Below, piece by piece: positions 1-6,892 of a stretch of 12,406 bases of DNA (the stretch's first letter is position 1; the number at the start of each line of letters is the position of its first letter). The notes under the pieces were generated by a model. The model was not told where the DNA came from. It did no database searches and saw only the letters and a list, made by a program, of their open reading frames with translations. Origin of the DNA: CALKHQ01 sp050329975 (GTDB taxonomy: Bacteria; Pseudomonadota; Alphaproteobacteria; CALKHQ01); assembly GCA_050329975.1 (NCBI GenBank), contig JBHJOG010000100.1, positions 1-12,406 of the forward strand, read 5' to 3'. A program made the translations under genes and the position numbers.

Positions 1-1338
1 CCGGTAGGCGACCCCGGGCGAGGTGTATACTAACTCATGCGTTAGTATGCGTGCAAGTTCCTCCCGCCCGTCGAGGCCGATCTCGCGCGCGAATCCGTCC
101 AGGTCGTCCGGTACCTCCCCCTGCAGCCGGCTCTCGAAGAACCATTCCGCCAGCAGCCGCAGCGGCATCGCCGGTACGCCGGCAGATCCCGCCACCGCGT
201 CCTGCTTGGCGCGCGCCCGCGCGCGCAGTGGGCCGAAGCGTCCGCGGACCCGGAGCTCGTCGAGCATGAATGGCTGCAGGTCGATGTCCCGCGCGAGGGT
301 TTCGATGTTCGCCTCCGCCGCAATCAGCCGCTCGAACGCCGTTTCGTCGAGGCCGTTGCCGGCGATCCAGTCGTCCAGCGCCGCGCGGCTGAACAGCCCC
401 CGCTCGGTGCGGAACCGGGCGAACGCAGCGCGGATCGCGGCGCGGTCGACGGCGTCCCCGTCCTGCCCGTGCGCTCCTGCCAGCCAGCGCAGCAGGGCCG
501 CCCGCCGCACCGCCGCGAACGCCTCTGGCTCGAGCCGCAACTCGTCCAGCAGCAGGGCGACATCCACCCCGGCATCGCCGTCGCCGGGTTGCGCCGGCAG
601 CGTGCTGGTGACCACCCAGTCCCACAGGTAGGTCCACTCGAACTGGTAGTCGACGCGCATCGGCGGGGGGTCGGTGGCCAGGAAGGCGCGCACTTCCGAC
701 AGCATCGCCAGCGCATCGGCGCGCTTCCGGTCGACCCGCCCTTCGGGCAGCCACGCCTCCAGCGCCGCCCGCTCGGCGGCGGCGACCGGGGAGTCGGTGT
801 CGGCGGCGACCACGGCCGGCCAGTCGCGCCGCTGGTAGTAGAGCCGCTTGGCGGCCCGGCACAACGCGTCGCCGCTCGCCGCCGCGATGACGCGCTCCTC
901 CACCGCCCTGGCCAGGGTGGCGCGGATGTTCACCATCGCTTCGGACAGCGGCGCGTAACCGAGTTCGGCCGGGGCATGCAGCACCGCAACCTCGTCGTCG
1001 TCGGTCAGGGCGCCGATGCGGTACTGGCGGAAGATCTCGCCGACGCCGCGCATGCCGAAGTCATGCAGCTCGGCGGCGCGCAGCGCACCCATGCTGGCGC
1101 TGCCGAAGACGTGGATGCCCTGCGTCATCGCCCACAGGATCTCCTTGTGCCAGACCGCCGGCACGCCGTGGAAGTAGCCGTCGACGATGGCGATCGCCCG
1201 CGGCCCGCCGAGCGCCGCCCGGTAGACATCGCCTTGCGCCGCCGGCGGCAAGCAGCGGCACGGACAGGCCTCGGCCACCGCAGCGCAGCCGATCGTCGGC
1301 CCGGCGAAGACGACGACGCTCATGGCTTGCGCGTTCAT
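1..1338 (-). CDS. tfuA: TfuA-like protein, partial (3' end beyond the window)
   Basis: Open reading frame of 446 codons with no stop before the window edge, so the C-terminus is missing. TfuA-like proteins (PF07812) work with YcaO enzymes in peptide-backbone thioamidation. For an archaeal member, TfuA has been reported to release sulfur from thiocarboxylated ThiS for the YcaO partner. Seen in the sequence: a conserved core at about residues 45-165 with IVDGYF (51-56), WHKEIL (63-68) and GSASMGALRAAEL (79-91), the family's most recognisable block. The long remainder is a mostly helical-looking, Arg/Ala-rich region without a motif I recognise. The chosen ATG overlaps the ycaO stop (ATGA, 1335-1338), implying translational coupling; a second ATG five codons in (1323) is possible. 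Identification as TfuA-like is firm from the motif block plus its YcaO neighbour; the substrate is unknown. Confidence 0.9.
   Translation of the reverse strand, partial: MNAQAMSVVVFAGPTIGCAAVAEACPCRCLPPAAQGDVYRAALGGPRAIAIVDGYFHGVPAVWHKEILWAMTQGIHVFGSASMGALRAAELHDFGMRGVGEIFRQYRIGALTDDDEVAVLHAPAELGYAPLSEAMVNIRATLARAVEERVIAAASGDALCRAAKRLYYQRRDWPAVVAADTDSPVAAAERAALEAWLPEGRVDRKRADALAMLSEVRAFLATDPPPMRVDYQFEWTYLWDWVVTSTLPAQPGDGDAGVDVALLLDELRLEPEAFAAVRRAALLRWLAGAHGQDGDAVDRAAIRAAFARFRTERGLFSRAALDDWIAGNGLDETAFERLIAAEANIETLARDIDLQPFMLDELRVRGRFGPLRARARAKQDAVAGSAGVPAMPLRLLAEWFFESRLQGEVPDDLDGFAREIGLDGREELARILTHELVYTSPGVAYR
27..48. repeat. Perfect inverted repeat of rare codons near the 3' end of tfuA (operator-like)
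   Basis: Arms ATACTAAC (27-34) and GTTAGTAT (41-48) are exact reverse complements around a 6-bp centre, TCATGC. In the tfuA frame this uses ATA, CTA, TTA and GTA, codons otherwise nearly absent from these GC-rich genes. The ACTAAC-N6-GTTAGT layout resembles operators of TetR/AcrR-type repressors. It may therefore belong to the promoter of a gene just beyond the left edge; this is inference. Confidence 0.5.
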
Positions 1339-2579
1339 TGCCGCTGGCCGTCGGCCGCTCGGGCGCGCGGGCCGGGCAGGTAGTCGTCGTCGTCGTGCGG
1401 CGCCTCCAGGCCCGGGATCACCGCCCGGACCACCGCCATCCCGTGGCCGGGGTTTGGTCGCGACAGGTCGACCGCCGCCACCGGGCCGCAGCCGGCCGCC
1501 TCCAGCCGCGCCAGCAGCCATTGCAGGTCGGCCGCGAAGCTGTCGACCTCCCAGGACGGTGCGCTGCGGAAGTCGCGCGACGGTGGCCGGTCGGAGCGGA
1601 CCCGGCGTGCGAACCGGTACTTCGCGGCGATCGCCTCAGGCCGATACTCGTCCGGGCGGAGGTCGTCGCGGGAGCCGGCGATGTAGGTGGTGCGGGTCTG
1701 CGCTGCCTCGGTCAGCGCCCGCAACAGGGCGATCGCCCGGGTCGGATGGCAGCCGGCGCCGGCTCCCATATGGCCGGGCGCGGCGGAATCGTCCTCGGTG
1801 ACCAGGCAGAAGAACGCGGGCACGCCCACGTCGGTGGTGGTGTCCCAGATCGACACCTCGAGGCCGGCCGCCGCGAACATCTCCAGCGCGCGCCGGCAGT
1901 TGACGTCGTCGACGCTGTCGGTGTCGACCTGGCTTGCCGCCCGCCCGTCGGCGGGCAGGTGGTGCCAGACGCTGGTCGAATCCCGCTCGATCAGCTCGCA
2001 GATCGCGTGGCACGCGGCCTCTAGGAAGTCGTTGCCGGAGGCCAGGCCGTTGGTGCTCGCGGGGAACCGCATGCGGCGATGCGGCATCGATGCGGCATAG
2101 CGGCTGTGGACCATTTCGAACGGCACCCAGATCGCCGCGCCCGTTCCGAGGTCGCGCCCCTCGATCCAATGGATCGGCAGGTGCGGATCGGTGCGGCCGC
2201 CCGCGATCGCCGGCAGCGAGTCCACCTCGATCAACGGATGGCTGGCTTCCAGGTCGCCGACACTGCCGAGCAGCAGCGGCCCGGCGATCCGCTCCGCATG
2301 CCAGGTTTCCACCGCCTCCATCAGGCCCGAGGCCCTGGCCGCGTCCAGGGTCAGGCCCTTGCCCTGGGACACGGCCACCGAGCGGGCGTTCGGGCGGCAG
2401 ACCATGACCACCGGAATCCCGGTACGGTCGAGCCCGGTGACGTCGGCGATGCGGGTGATGCCCATCGCCTTCAGGTGCGGCAGGAGTAGGGCGACGGTCT
2501 CGGCCGGATCGCGCAGGCGATGGGTTCCGTCGGTGAACTGCTTGCGGCCGGCGAGCGCCGGCGGCGGCTCCTGCGCCAT
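1335..2579 (-). CDS. ycaO: YcaO-family ATP-dependent enzyme (TfuA-associated, probable thioamide synthase)
   Basis: Complete 414-residue YcaO-domain protein. YcaO enzymes phosphorylate a backbone amide oxygen with ATP; with TfuA as partner the product is usually a thioamide rather than an azoline. Visible ATP/Mg-site blocks: SQGKG (71-75), SGLMEAVETWHAE (84-96), STNGLASG (175-182), the AICELIERD segment (192-200) with its acidic pair, and RAIALLRALTEAAQTR (281-296) followed by R304. The protein ends after VIPGLEAP plus an acidic run and lacks the proline-rich C-terminus typical of azoline-forming YcaOs, which agrees with the TfuA association. The start ATG has AGGGGA five bases upstream. It lies 78 bp downstream of the ECF sigma gene and overlaps tfuA by 4 bp. 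No precursor peptide, E1-like or dehydrogenase gene of the azole-forming clusters is present. Confidence 0.93.
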   Translation of the reverse strand: MAQEPPPALAGRKQFTDGTHRLRDPAETVALLLPHLKAMGITRIADVTGLDRTGIPVVMVCRPNARSVAVSQGKGLTLDAARASGLMEAVETWHAERIAGPLLLGSVGDLEASHPLIEVDSLPAIAGGRTDPHLPIHWIEGRDLGTGAAIWVPFEMVHSRYAASMPHRRMRFPASTNGLASGNDFLEAACHAICELIERDSTSVWHHLPADGRAASQVDTDSVDDVNCRRALEMFAAAGLEVSIWDTTTDVGVPAFFCLVTEDDSAAPGHMGAGAGCHPTRAIALLRALTEAAQTRTTYIAGSRDDLRPDEYRPEAIAAKYRFARRVRSDRPPSRDFRSAPSWEVDSFAADLQWLLARLEAAGCGPVAAVDLSRPNPGHGMAVVRAVIPGLEAPHDDDDYLPGPRARAADGQRQ

Positions 2580-2657
2580 CGATGTCCCCTGCCCCCACTG
2601 CCTCGGGCGAGAAACACATCAACATTTCGCGGCAAGGTACGCAACGGGCGCCGCGCC

Positions 2658-3926
2658 TTAGCTGCTGCCCGTGTTCTCCGTCGGGCAGCTGTCCCTGGCA
2701 AGGCGGTCGAGGTGCATGCGGATGTGCGTGGCCTCGGCGGCGGTGTTGGCCAGCGCGATCGCGCGGTCGAAGGCGACCCGCGCCTCCTCCGCCCGACCCA
2801 GCTGCAGCAGCAGGCCGCCGCGGACGCCGAAATAGTGGAAATAGCCGGACAGCCGTTGCTCCAGCGGCTCGATCATGTCGAGCGCGGCCGCAGGGCCCTG
2901 CAGCTTGGCGACCGCGACCGCCCGGTTCAGGGTCACCACCGGCGAGGGCTGCAGTTCTTCCAGCGCGGCATAGAGCAGGTCGATCTGGGCCCAGTCGGTC
3001 TCTTCCGGCCGCGCGGCGCGTGCATGCAGGGCCGCAATGGCCGCCTGTACCTGATAGGGTCCCCGACGCCGGTGGCGCATCGCCTTGTCGAGCAGTGCGA
3101 GCCCCTCGGCGATCATCGAGCGGTTCCACAAGCCGCGGACCTGGTCCTCCAGCAGCACGATCCCGCCGGATGCGTCGAAGCGGGCCGGCGTGCGCGCATG
3201 CTGCAGCAGCAGCAGGGCGTTCAGCCCCATGATCTCCGGTTCTGCCGGAAACAGCCGCAGCAGCAGGCGAGCCAGCCTGATCGCCTCGTCGCAGAGCGGC
3301 GCCCGGCCGCCGTCCGGCCCGCTCGCCGAATAGCCCTCGTTGAAAATCAGGTAGACCATGGCGGCGACCGCGGCGAGCCGTTCGGCGCGCTCCACCGGAC
3401 CCGGGGTCTCGAACGGGACGCCGGCCTGCGCGACCCGCGCCTTCGCCCGGGTAATGCGCTGTTCCATGGCGGACTCCCCGACCAGGAATGCGCGCGCGAT
3501 CTGCCGGACCGAAAGCCCCGAGACGATGCGCAATGCGAGCGCGATCTGCTGGGTGGCAGGCAGGTCAGGATGACAGCAGATGAACAGCAGGCGCAGGATG
3601 TCGTCGCGATAGTGCCGGTCGTCGAGCCTGTCGGCCAAGGCCGATTCCGCATCGCCGAGGTCGGACAGGAGCGCCTCGTCGGGCAGCGCCTGCTGCTTCC
3701 CGCGCCGGCGGACGACGTCGATCGCGGCGTTGCGTCCGACGAAGATCAGCCAGGCCGCCGGGTCGCGCGGCGGACCCTTCTCCGGCCAGGTCCTGAGCGC
3801 CCGCAGGCAGGCCTCCTGGAAGGCCTCCTCCGCCAGATCGAGATCGCGGAAATAGCGCAGCAGGGCGCCAATCGCCTGGGGACGGGCGCCGGCCAGGGCC
3901 GCGTCGATCCAGGCGAGATCGGCCAC
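2658..3926 (-). CDS. ECF42-type RNA polymerase sigma factor with C-terminal extension
   Basis: Sigma factor of about 422 residues from the GTG at 3926, the usual size of the ECF42 group. Sigma2 spans about residues 18-78 (DLAEEAFQEACLRALRTWP, then WLIFVGRNAAIDVVRRR). Sigma4 spans about 120-165 (QIALALRIVSGLSVRQIARAFLV with VGESAMEQRITRAK). The group hallmark YLIFNEGY is at 192-199. The remaining 220 residues form a helical, TPR-like domain (for example TLNRAVAVAKLQGPAAALDMIEPL-type helices) that in this group takes the place of an anti-sigma factor in controlling activity. I chose GTG 3926, one base after the DGPF gene's stop, because the upstream ATG at 3992 would add 22 unalignable residues and overlap the neighbour by 65 bp. 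It is probably cotranscribed with the DGPF gene. Group assignment is firm; the regulon is unknown. Confidence 0.93.
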   Translation of the reverse strand: MADLAWIDAALAGARPQAIGALLRYFRDLDLAEEAFQEACLRALRTWPEKGPPRDPAAWLIFVGRNAAIDVVRRRGKQQALPDEALLSDLGDAESALADRLDDRHYRDDILRLLFICCHPDLPATQQIALALRIVSGLSVRQIARAFLVGESAMEQRITRAKARVAQAGVPFETPGPVERAERLAAVAAMVYLIFNEGYSASGPDGGRAPLCDEAIRLARLLLRLFPAEPEIMGLNALLLLQHARTPARFDASGGIVLLEDQVRGLWNRSMIAEGLALLDKAMRHRRRGPYQVQAAIAALHARAARPEETDWAQIDLLYAALEELQPSPVVTLNRAVAVAKLQGPAAALDMIEPLEQRLSGYFHYFGVRGGLLLQLGRAEEARVAFDRAIALANTAAEATHIRMHLDRLARDSCPTENTGSS

Positions 3927-3927
3927 C

Positions 3928-4290
3928 TCAGTCGGACCCCGGGTTGTAGTAGGTGATCGGACGGATCTCGTATGCGCTGCCGCTGTCGGCATCCGCCAAC
4001 TCCCTGGCGGCCGCCAGCGCCTCCTCGAGCGACGCGCAATCGACGATGAAGAAGCCGAGCAGCTGTTCCTTGGTTTCGGTGAACGGCCCGTCCATCACCA
4101 GCGGCTCGCGGCCCTTTCTCAAGGTCGTGGCCGCCGTTGTCGGCATCAGGCGTGCGACGGGTCCGAGCCGGCCGTCTCGCGCGAGCCGGTCCTGGGCGGT
4201 CATCAGCCGGCCCATGACCGCGTCGTCCTCCTCCTTGCTCCAGGAGCCGACGACTTCTTCCGAGTGATAGCAAAGAATCGCGTAGAGCAT
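3928..4290 (-). CDS. YCII-related DGPF-domain protein, ECF42 partner
   Basis: Complete 120-residue protein of the YCII/DGPF family, small alpha/beta dimeric ferredoxin-like proteins whose biochemical role is unknown. Seen: MLYAILCYHSEE at the N-terminus with His9, the name-giving DGPF at 67-70, followed by TETKEQLLGFFIVDC (71-85) and a terminal EIRPITYYNP strand. One or more DGPF genes beside the sigma gene are the conserved genomic context of ECF42 and are reported to be its main regulatory targets. The ATG at 4290 aligns with the family's start, and a purine-rich AGGGAAG lies upstream. The frame stays open for a further 139 codons upstream, but that portion runs through the intergenic region and antisense to the 4408 gene. 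The stop is one base before the sigma factor's GTG, so the two are translationally linked. Confidence 0.93.
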   Translation of the reverse strand: MLYAILCYHSEEVVGSWSKEEDDAVMGRLMTAQDRLARDGRLGPVARLMPTTAATTLRKGREPLVMDGPFTETKEQLLGFFIVDCASLEEALAAARELADADSGSAYEIRPITYYNPGSD

Positions 4291-4316
4291 GTCGCATCTT
4301 CCCTGTCGTGACCTAG

Positions 4317-4343
4317 GACGAACGAATATGCCCGCGGCCGACA
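4317..4343 (-). promoter_or_regulatory. Candidate ECF42-dependent promoter upstream of the DGPF-sigma operon
   Basis: On the minus strand TGTCGG (4343-4338) is followed after 17 bp by CGTC (4320-4317), about 27 bp before the DGPF start codon. As I recall, ECF42 promoters carry TGTCGA at -35 and CG(A/T)C at -10, so this is one mismatch from consensus, with good spacing and position. It suggests autoregulation of the module. The motif match is seen; sigma dependence is inferred. Confidence 0.55.
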
Positions 4344-4407
4344 GCCCGTCGAGCCGTGATTTCGCAGCCGGCAGGGAACTGCGGGCGAGCCGGCGGGTTT
4401 TCCGCGC

Positions 4408-4881
4408 ATGAGCAGCAAGCCGGACGTCCTGCCAACCACGACCGAACGCGTATCGGCGCGTACCGCCGAGCGGGTCAACCGTCGGATCCGGCAGCAGACC
4501 GAGGCCGTCGTCGCCTATTTCGCCGATCACCCGAAGGAGATCGGCGCCCGGCTTCGCGAACTGGACCGGGAATGGGATATCGAACGGGTCCTGGAGGCCA
4601 ACGCCTCCGCCCTGGCCTTCTCCGGAGTCGCCCTCGCGGCCAGGGATCGGCGCTTTCTCATCCTGCCGGCGCTGGTGACGGGTTTCCTGTTGCAGCACGC
4701 CCTGCACGGCTGGTGCCCGCCGGTGCCGATCCTCCGCCGCTGCGGCGTCCGCACCGCCGAGGAGATCAGCCTCGAGCGCACTGCCCTGAAATACCTGCGC
4801 GGGGACTTCGGCCTGGCTCCGCTGAGCAGCGGCGCGGCGCGGGACCGCGCGCGCCAGGCGCTTCTCGTCGCGGAGGCGTAG
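4408..4881 (+). CDS. Small DUF2892/YgaP-like membrane-associated protein
   Basis: Predicted 157-residue protein. The N-terminal half is charged and helical (TAERVNRRIRQQTEAVVAYF, then LRELDREWDIER at 49-60). Hydrophobic stretches follow at about 66-78 and 83-99, then the distinctive block GWCPPVPILRRCGVRT (101-116) and ERTALKYLRGDF (123-134). I recognise this WCPP...LR..GxRT pattern from uncharacterised proteobacterial proteins annotated as DUF2892 or YgaP-like transmembrane domain; the family is sometimes fused to rhodanese domains, but none is present here. The single cysteine before PP is conserved in that family and could be functional. The gene is divergent from the DGPF gene (117 bp between) and convergent with the FMN dehydrogenase (21 bp between). 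No strong ribosome-binding site is visible before this ATG. No function can be assigned. Confidence 0.8.
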   Translation: MSSKPDVLPTTTERVSARTAERVNRRIRQQTEAVVAYFADHPKEIGARLRELDREWDIERVLEANASALAFSGVALAARDRRFLILPALVTGFLLQHALHGWCPPVPILRRCGVRTAEEISLERTALKYLRGDFGLAPLSSGAARDRARQALLVAEA

Positions 4882-4902
4882 CCGGCGCCGCGAGCCCGTC
4901 GA

Positions 4903-6099
4903 TCACGCCGAAGATGCGTCCGGCGCAGTGGTGCCGAACGGCGGCGCCAGCATGTCGCGCCCGATCCCGGCGACCGAGCCGACGCCGCACAGGCCCATGA
5001 CCCGGTCGATTTCGCGCCGGTAGATTTCGAGGACATGGCCGACGCCGGCCTCGCCGGCGACCGCGAGGCCCCAGAGCTGCGGGCGGCCGATCAGGCACGC
5101 GGTGGCGCCAAGCGCGAGCGCCTTGACCACGTCTGCTCCCCGCCGCACGCCGCCGTCGAGCAGGATCGGTACCCGGCCGTCGACCGCCTCCGACACTGCC
5201 GGCAGGGCGTCGATCGAGGCCGCCGCCCCGTCCAGCTGGCGACCCCCGTGGTTGGAGACGACGATGCCGTCCGCGCCGTGGTCGATCGCCAGGCCGGCGT
5301 CGCCGGAATGCAGGATGCCCTTGAGGATCAGCGGGCCCGACCACATCCGGCGGAGGTCGGCGACGTCCGCCCAGGTCATCGCCGGATCGAGCAGCCCGCC
5401 CATCCGGCCGGCAAGATGGGCGATATCGGATTTCTCGCCCGCGCGCACATAGTTGCCGAAGGTGATGCGCGGGATCTCGCGGCGCATCCGCCAGAGCCAC
5501 CGCGCCTTGGTCGCCATGCCGGCGATGCCGGCCAGGCCGAGCCGGGGCGGAATGGTGAAGCCGTTGCGCAGGTCGCGCTCGCGGTTGCCGAGCAGCTGGT
5601 TGTCGATTGTCAGCACCAGCCCGTCATAGCCGGCGGCGGCGGCGCGCTCGGTCAACTCGCGGGTGAAGCCGCGGTCCTTGTAGACGAACACCTGCATCCA
5701 GCGCGGGTGCATGCCGGTCCCGGCGAGCATTTCCAGCGTGCACACCGAGCCATGGCTCAGGCAGAACCCGACGCCCGCCGCCGCGGCCGCGCGCGCCGCG
5801 CACCGCTCCCCGTCCGGCCAGTACAGCCCGGCGAGCCCGGTCGGCCCGATGACCAGCGGCATCGACAACCGGTGCCCGAACAGGGTGACCGAGAGGTCGC
5901 GCTCCGCGGCGCCGCGCAGCGGGCGGGGCAGGAACGCAATGTCGCGGAACCCGCCCTCGTTGCGCCGAAGCGTCGTTTCGTCTTCTGCCGCCCCATCGGC
6001 GAAATCGAATACGGACCGCGGCAGCACGGCGCGCGCGAGTTCCCGCATCGCAGCGATGCTGTGTGCCCGTCTGCGCCAGGACGGCGGGCGCTCAACCAT
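4903..6099 (-). CDS. FMN-dependent alpha-hydroxy-acid dehydrogenase
   Basis: Predicted 398-residue TIM-barrel flavoenzyme of the L-lactate dehydrogenase/glycolate oxidase/mandelate dehydrogenase family, oxidising an (S)-2-hydroxy acid to the 2-oxo acid. FMN and active-site blocks: PTGLAGL (86-92), S115, Q136, D166 in TIDNQLLGNRERDLRNGF, K260 in LILKGI, catalytic H284 and substrate-carboxylate R287 in SNHGGRQLDG (282-291), and DGGVRRGADVVKALALGA (315-332). Odd point: the two tyrosines that normally contact the substrate are phenylalanines here (FDF, F33; QVF, F138). ATG 6099 is chosen because the family's N-terminal LARAVLPRSVFDF helix begins 20 residues in; an upstream in-frame ATG at 6183 would overlap the SDR gene. 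No good ribosome-binding site is seen. It is last in the ABC operon, 61 bp after the SDR stop. Electron acceptor (quinone or oxygen) and substrate are unknown. Confidence 0.92.
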   Translation of the reverse strand: MVERPPSWRRRAHSIAAMRELARAVLPRSVFDFADGAAEDETTLRRNEGGFRDIAFLPRPLRGAAERDLSVTLFGHRLSMPLVIGPTGLAGLYWPDGERCAARAAAAAGVGFCLSHGSVCTLEMLAGTGMHPRWMQVFVYKDRGFTRELTERAAAAGYDGLVLTIDNQLLGNRERDLRNGFTIPPRLGLAGIAGMATKARWLWRMRREIPRITFGNYVRAGEKSDIAHLAGRMGGLLDPAMTWADVADLRRMWSGPLILKGILHSGDAGLAIDHGADGIVVSNHGGRQLDGAAASIDALPAVSEAVDGRVPILLDGGVRRGADVVKALALGATACLIGRPQLWGLAVAGEAGVGHVLEIYRREIDRVMGLCGVGSVAGIGRDMLAPPFGTTAPDASSA

Positions 6100-6160
6100 G
6101 ATCGAATCGACGACTTTCGAGCACCAGGATCTCCAGCTGTCGGACGATGCGGCACGGGCT

Positions 6161-6892
6161 TCAGCCCATATAGACGCCGCCATTCACGTCGAGGACGGTG
6201 CCGCAGATATAGCTGGCGGCATCGGAGCAGAGGAATGCGATCGGCCAGGCGATCTCGCTTGCAGCACCCATCCGGCCGAGAGGGATGCCCGACAGGTTCA
6301 CCGGCCGGCCGGCCATCAGAGGCGTTTCCACCGACGCGGGGGCTACGCCGTTGACCAGGACGTTGCCGGGCGCGCCGCGCTTGGCGAGCCATTTGACCAG
6401 CGCATGCACCCCGCCCTTTGAGGCAACGTAGTGGGGCGATGCGATCAAGCCGCCGATCCGGCCGGCCACCGACCCGACGAGGACGATCCGGCCGGAGCCG
6501 CGCGCGAGCATCCCGGGCATGAAGGCGCGCGCCGCGTGGATCGGCCCGAGCACGTTCACCGCCATCACCGCGGCGAAGGTCTCGTCCCAGTCCGGTTCCA
6601 TCCAGTCGTCGAATGGACAGATCGCGGCGTTCAGGACCAGGGCGTCGACGGCCCCGACCGCTGCGGCCACCTGTTCGACCGCCGCGCGGTCGCCGATGTC
6701 GGCGGTCAGAGCCCGGGCGGTCCCGCCCTCCTCCCGGATGCCGTCCACCACCGCGTCGGCGGGGTCCCGGTCGACGATCACGACCTCGGCGCCAAGGGAG
6801 GCGCACACCCGCGCCGTCTCCGCGCCGATGCCGGCAGCGCCGCCGGTAACCAGCACGTGCCGACCCGTCAGCGAGAAGGCGCTTCTCCTCAC
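6161..6892 (-). CDS. SDR-family NAD(P)-dependent oxidoreductase
   Basis: Complete 243-residue classical short-chain dehydrogenase/reductase. Rossmann glycine motif TGGAAGIG (16-23); D41 after strand 2 (VIVDRD) favours NAD over NADP; NAA at 88-90; catalytic tetrad N113, S141, Y155 and K159 (YVASK). Length and C-terminus (SYICGTVLDVNGG) are standard for sugar- or polyol-oxidising SDRs such as 3-oxoacyl-ACP-reductase-like or glucose-dehydrogenase-like enzymes. The start is a GTG whose bases overlap the permease stop (GTGA, 6889-6892); the first residues, MRRSAFSLTGRHVLVTGG, match family spacing. It is the fourth gene of the operon, so it probably oxidises the imported compound or an early intermediate. 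The exact substrate cannot be assigned. Confidence 0.94.
   Translation of the reverse strand: MRRSAFSLTGRHVLVTGGAAGIGAETARVCASLGAEVVIVDRDPADAVVDGIREEGGTARALTADIGDRAAVEQVAAAVGAVDALVLNAAICPFDDWMEPDWDETFAAVMAVNVLGPIHAARAFMPGMLARGSGRIVLVGSVAGRIGGLIASPHYVASKGGVHALVKWLAKRGAPGNVLVNGVAPASVETPLMAGRPVNLSGIPLGRMGAASEIAWPIAFLCSDAASYICGTVLDVNGGVYMG

Noticed and set aside
209..226. Run of alternating GC (Z-DNA-like) sequence
   Set aside because: It encodes an Arg-Ala-rich stretch of TfuA in a GC-rich genome and needs no special explanation.
2644..2672. Possible terminator hairpin at the end of the sigma gene (ACGGGC/GCCCGT)
   Set aside because: Only 6 bp of stem with a 17-nt loop overlapping the stop codon and no T-run; not better than chance at this GC content.
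2582..3232. Plus-strand frame starting with a Cys/Ser-rich segment that looks superficially like a RiPP precursor for the YcaO
   Set aside because: It continues for 216 codons antisense into the sigma gene, has no ribosome-binding site or leader-core organisation, and its composition is that of a shadow frame.
2520..3956. Long plus-strand open frame (478 codons) opposite the sigma gene
   Set aside because: It is antisense to the clearly recognisable ECF42 sigma factor, has a low-complexity Arg/Gln/Gly composition and no family motif; typical of GC-rich shadow frames.
3927..3992. Upstream ATG start for the sigma factor at 3992
   Set aside because: It would add 22 residues of unrelated composition and overlap the DGPF gene by 65 bp; the GTG at 3926 fits the family's N-terminus and the gene junction better, though the longer form cannot be excluded.
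4884..4948. GGCGCCGC/GCGGCGCC inverted repeat between the convergent genes as a bidirectional terminator
   Set aside because: The arms are about 49 bp apart, one lies inside the FMN dehydrogenase coding sequence, and no T-tract is present.
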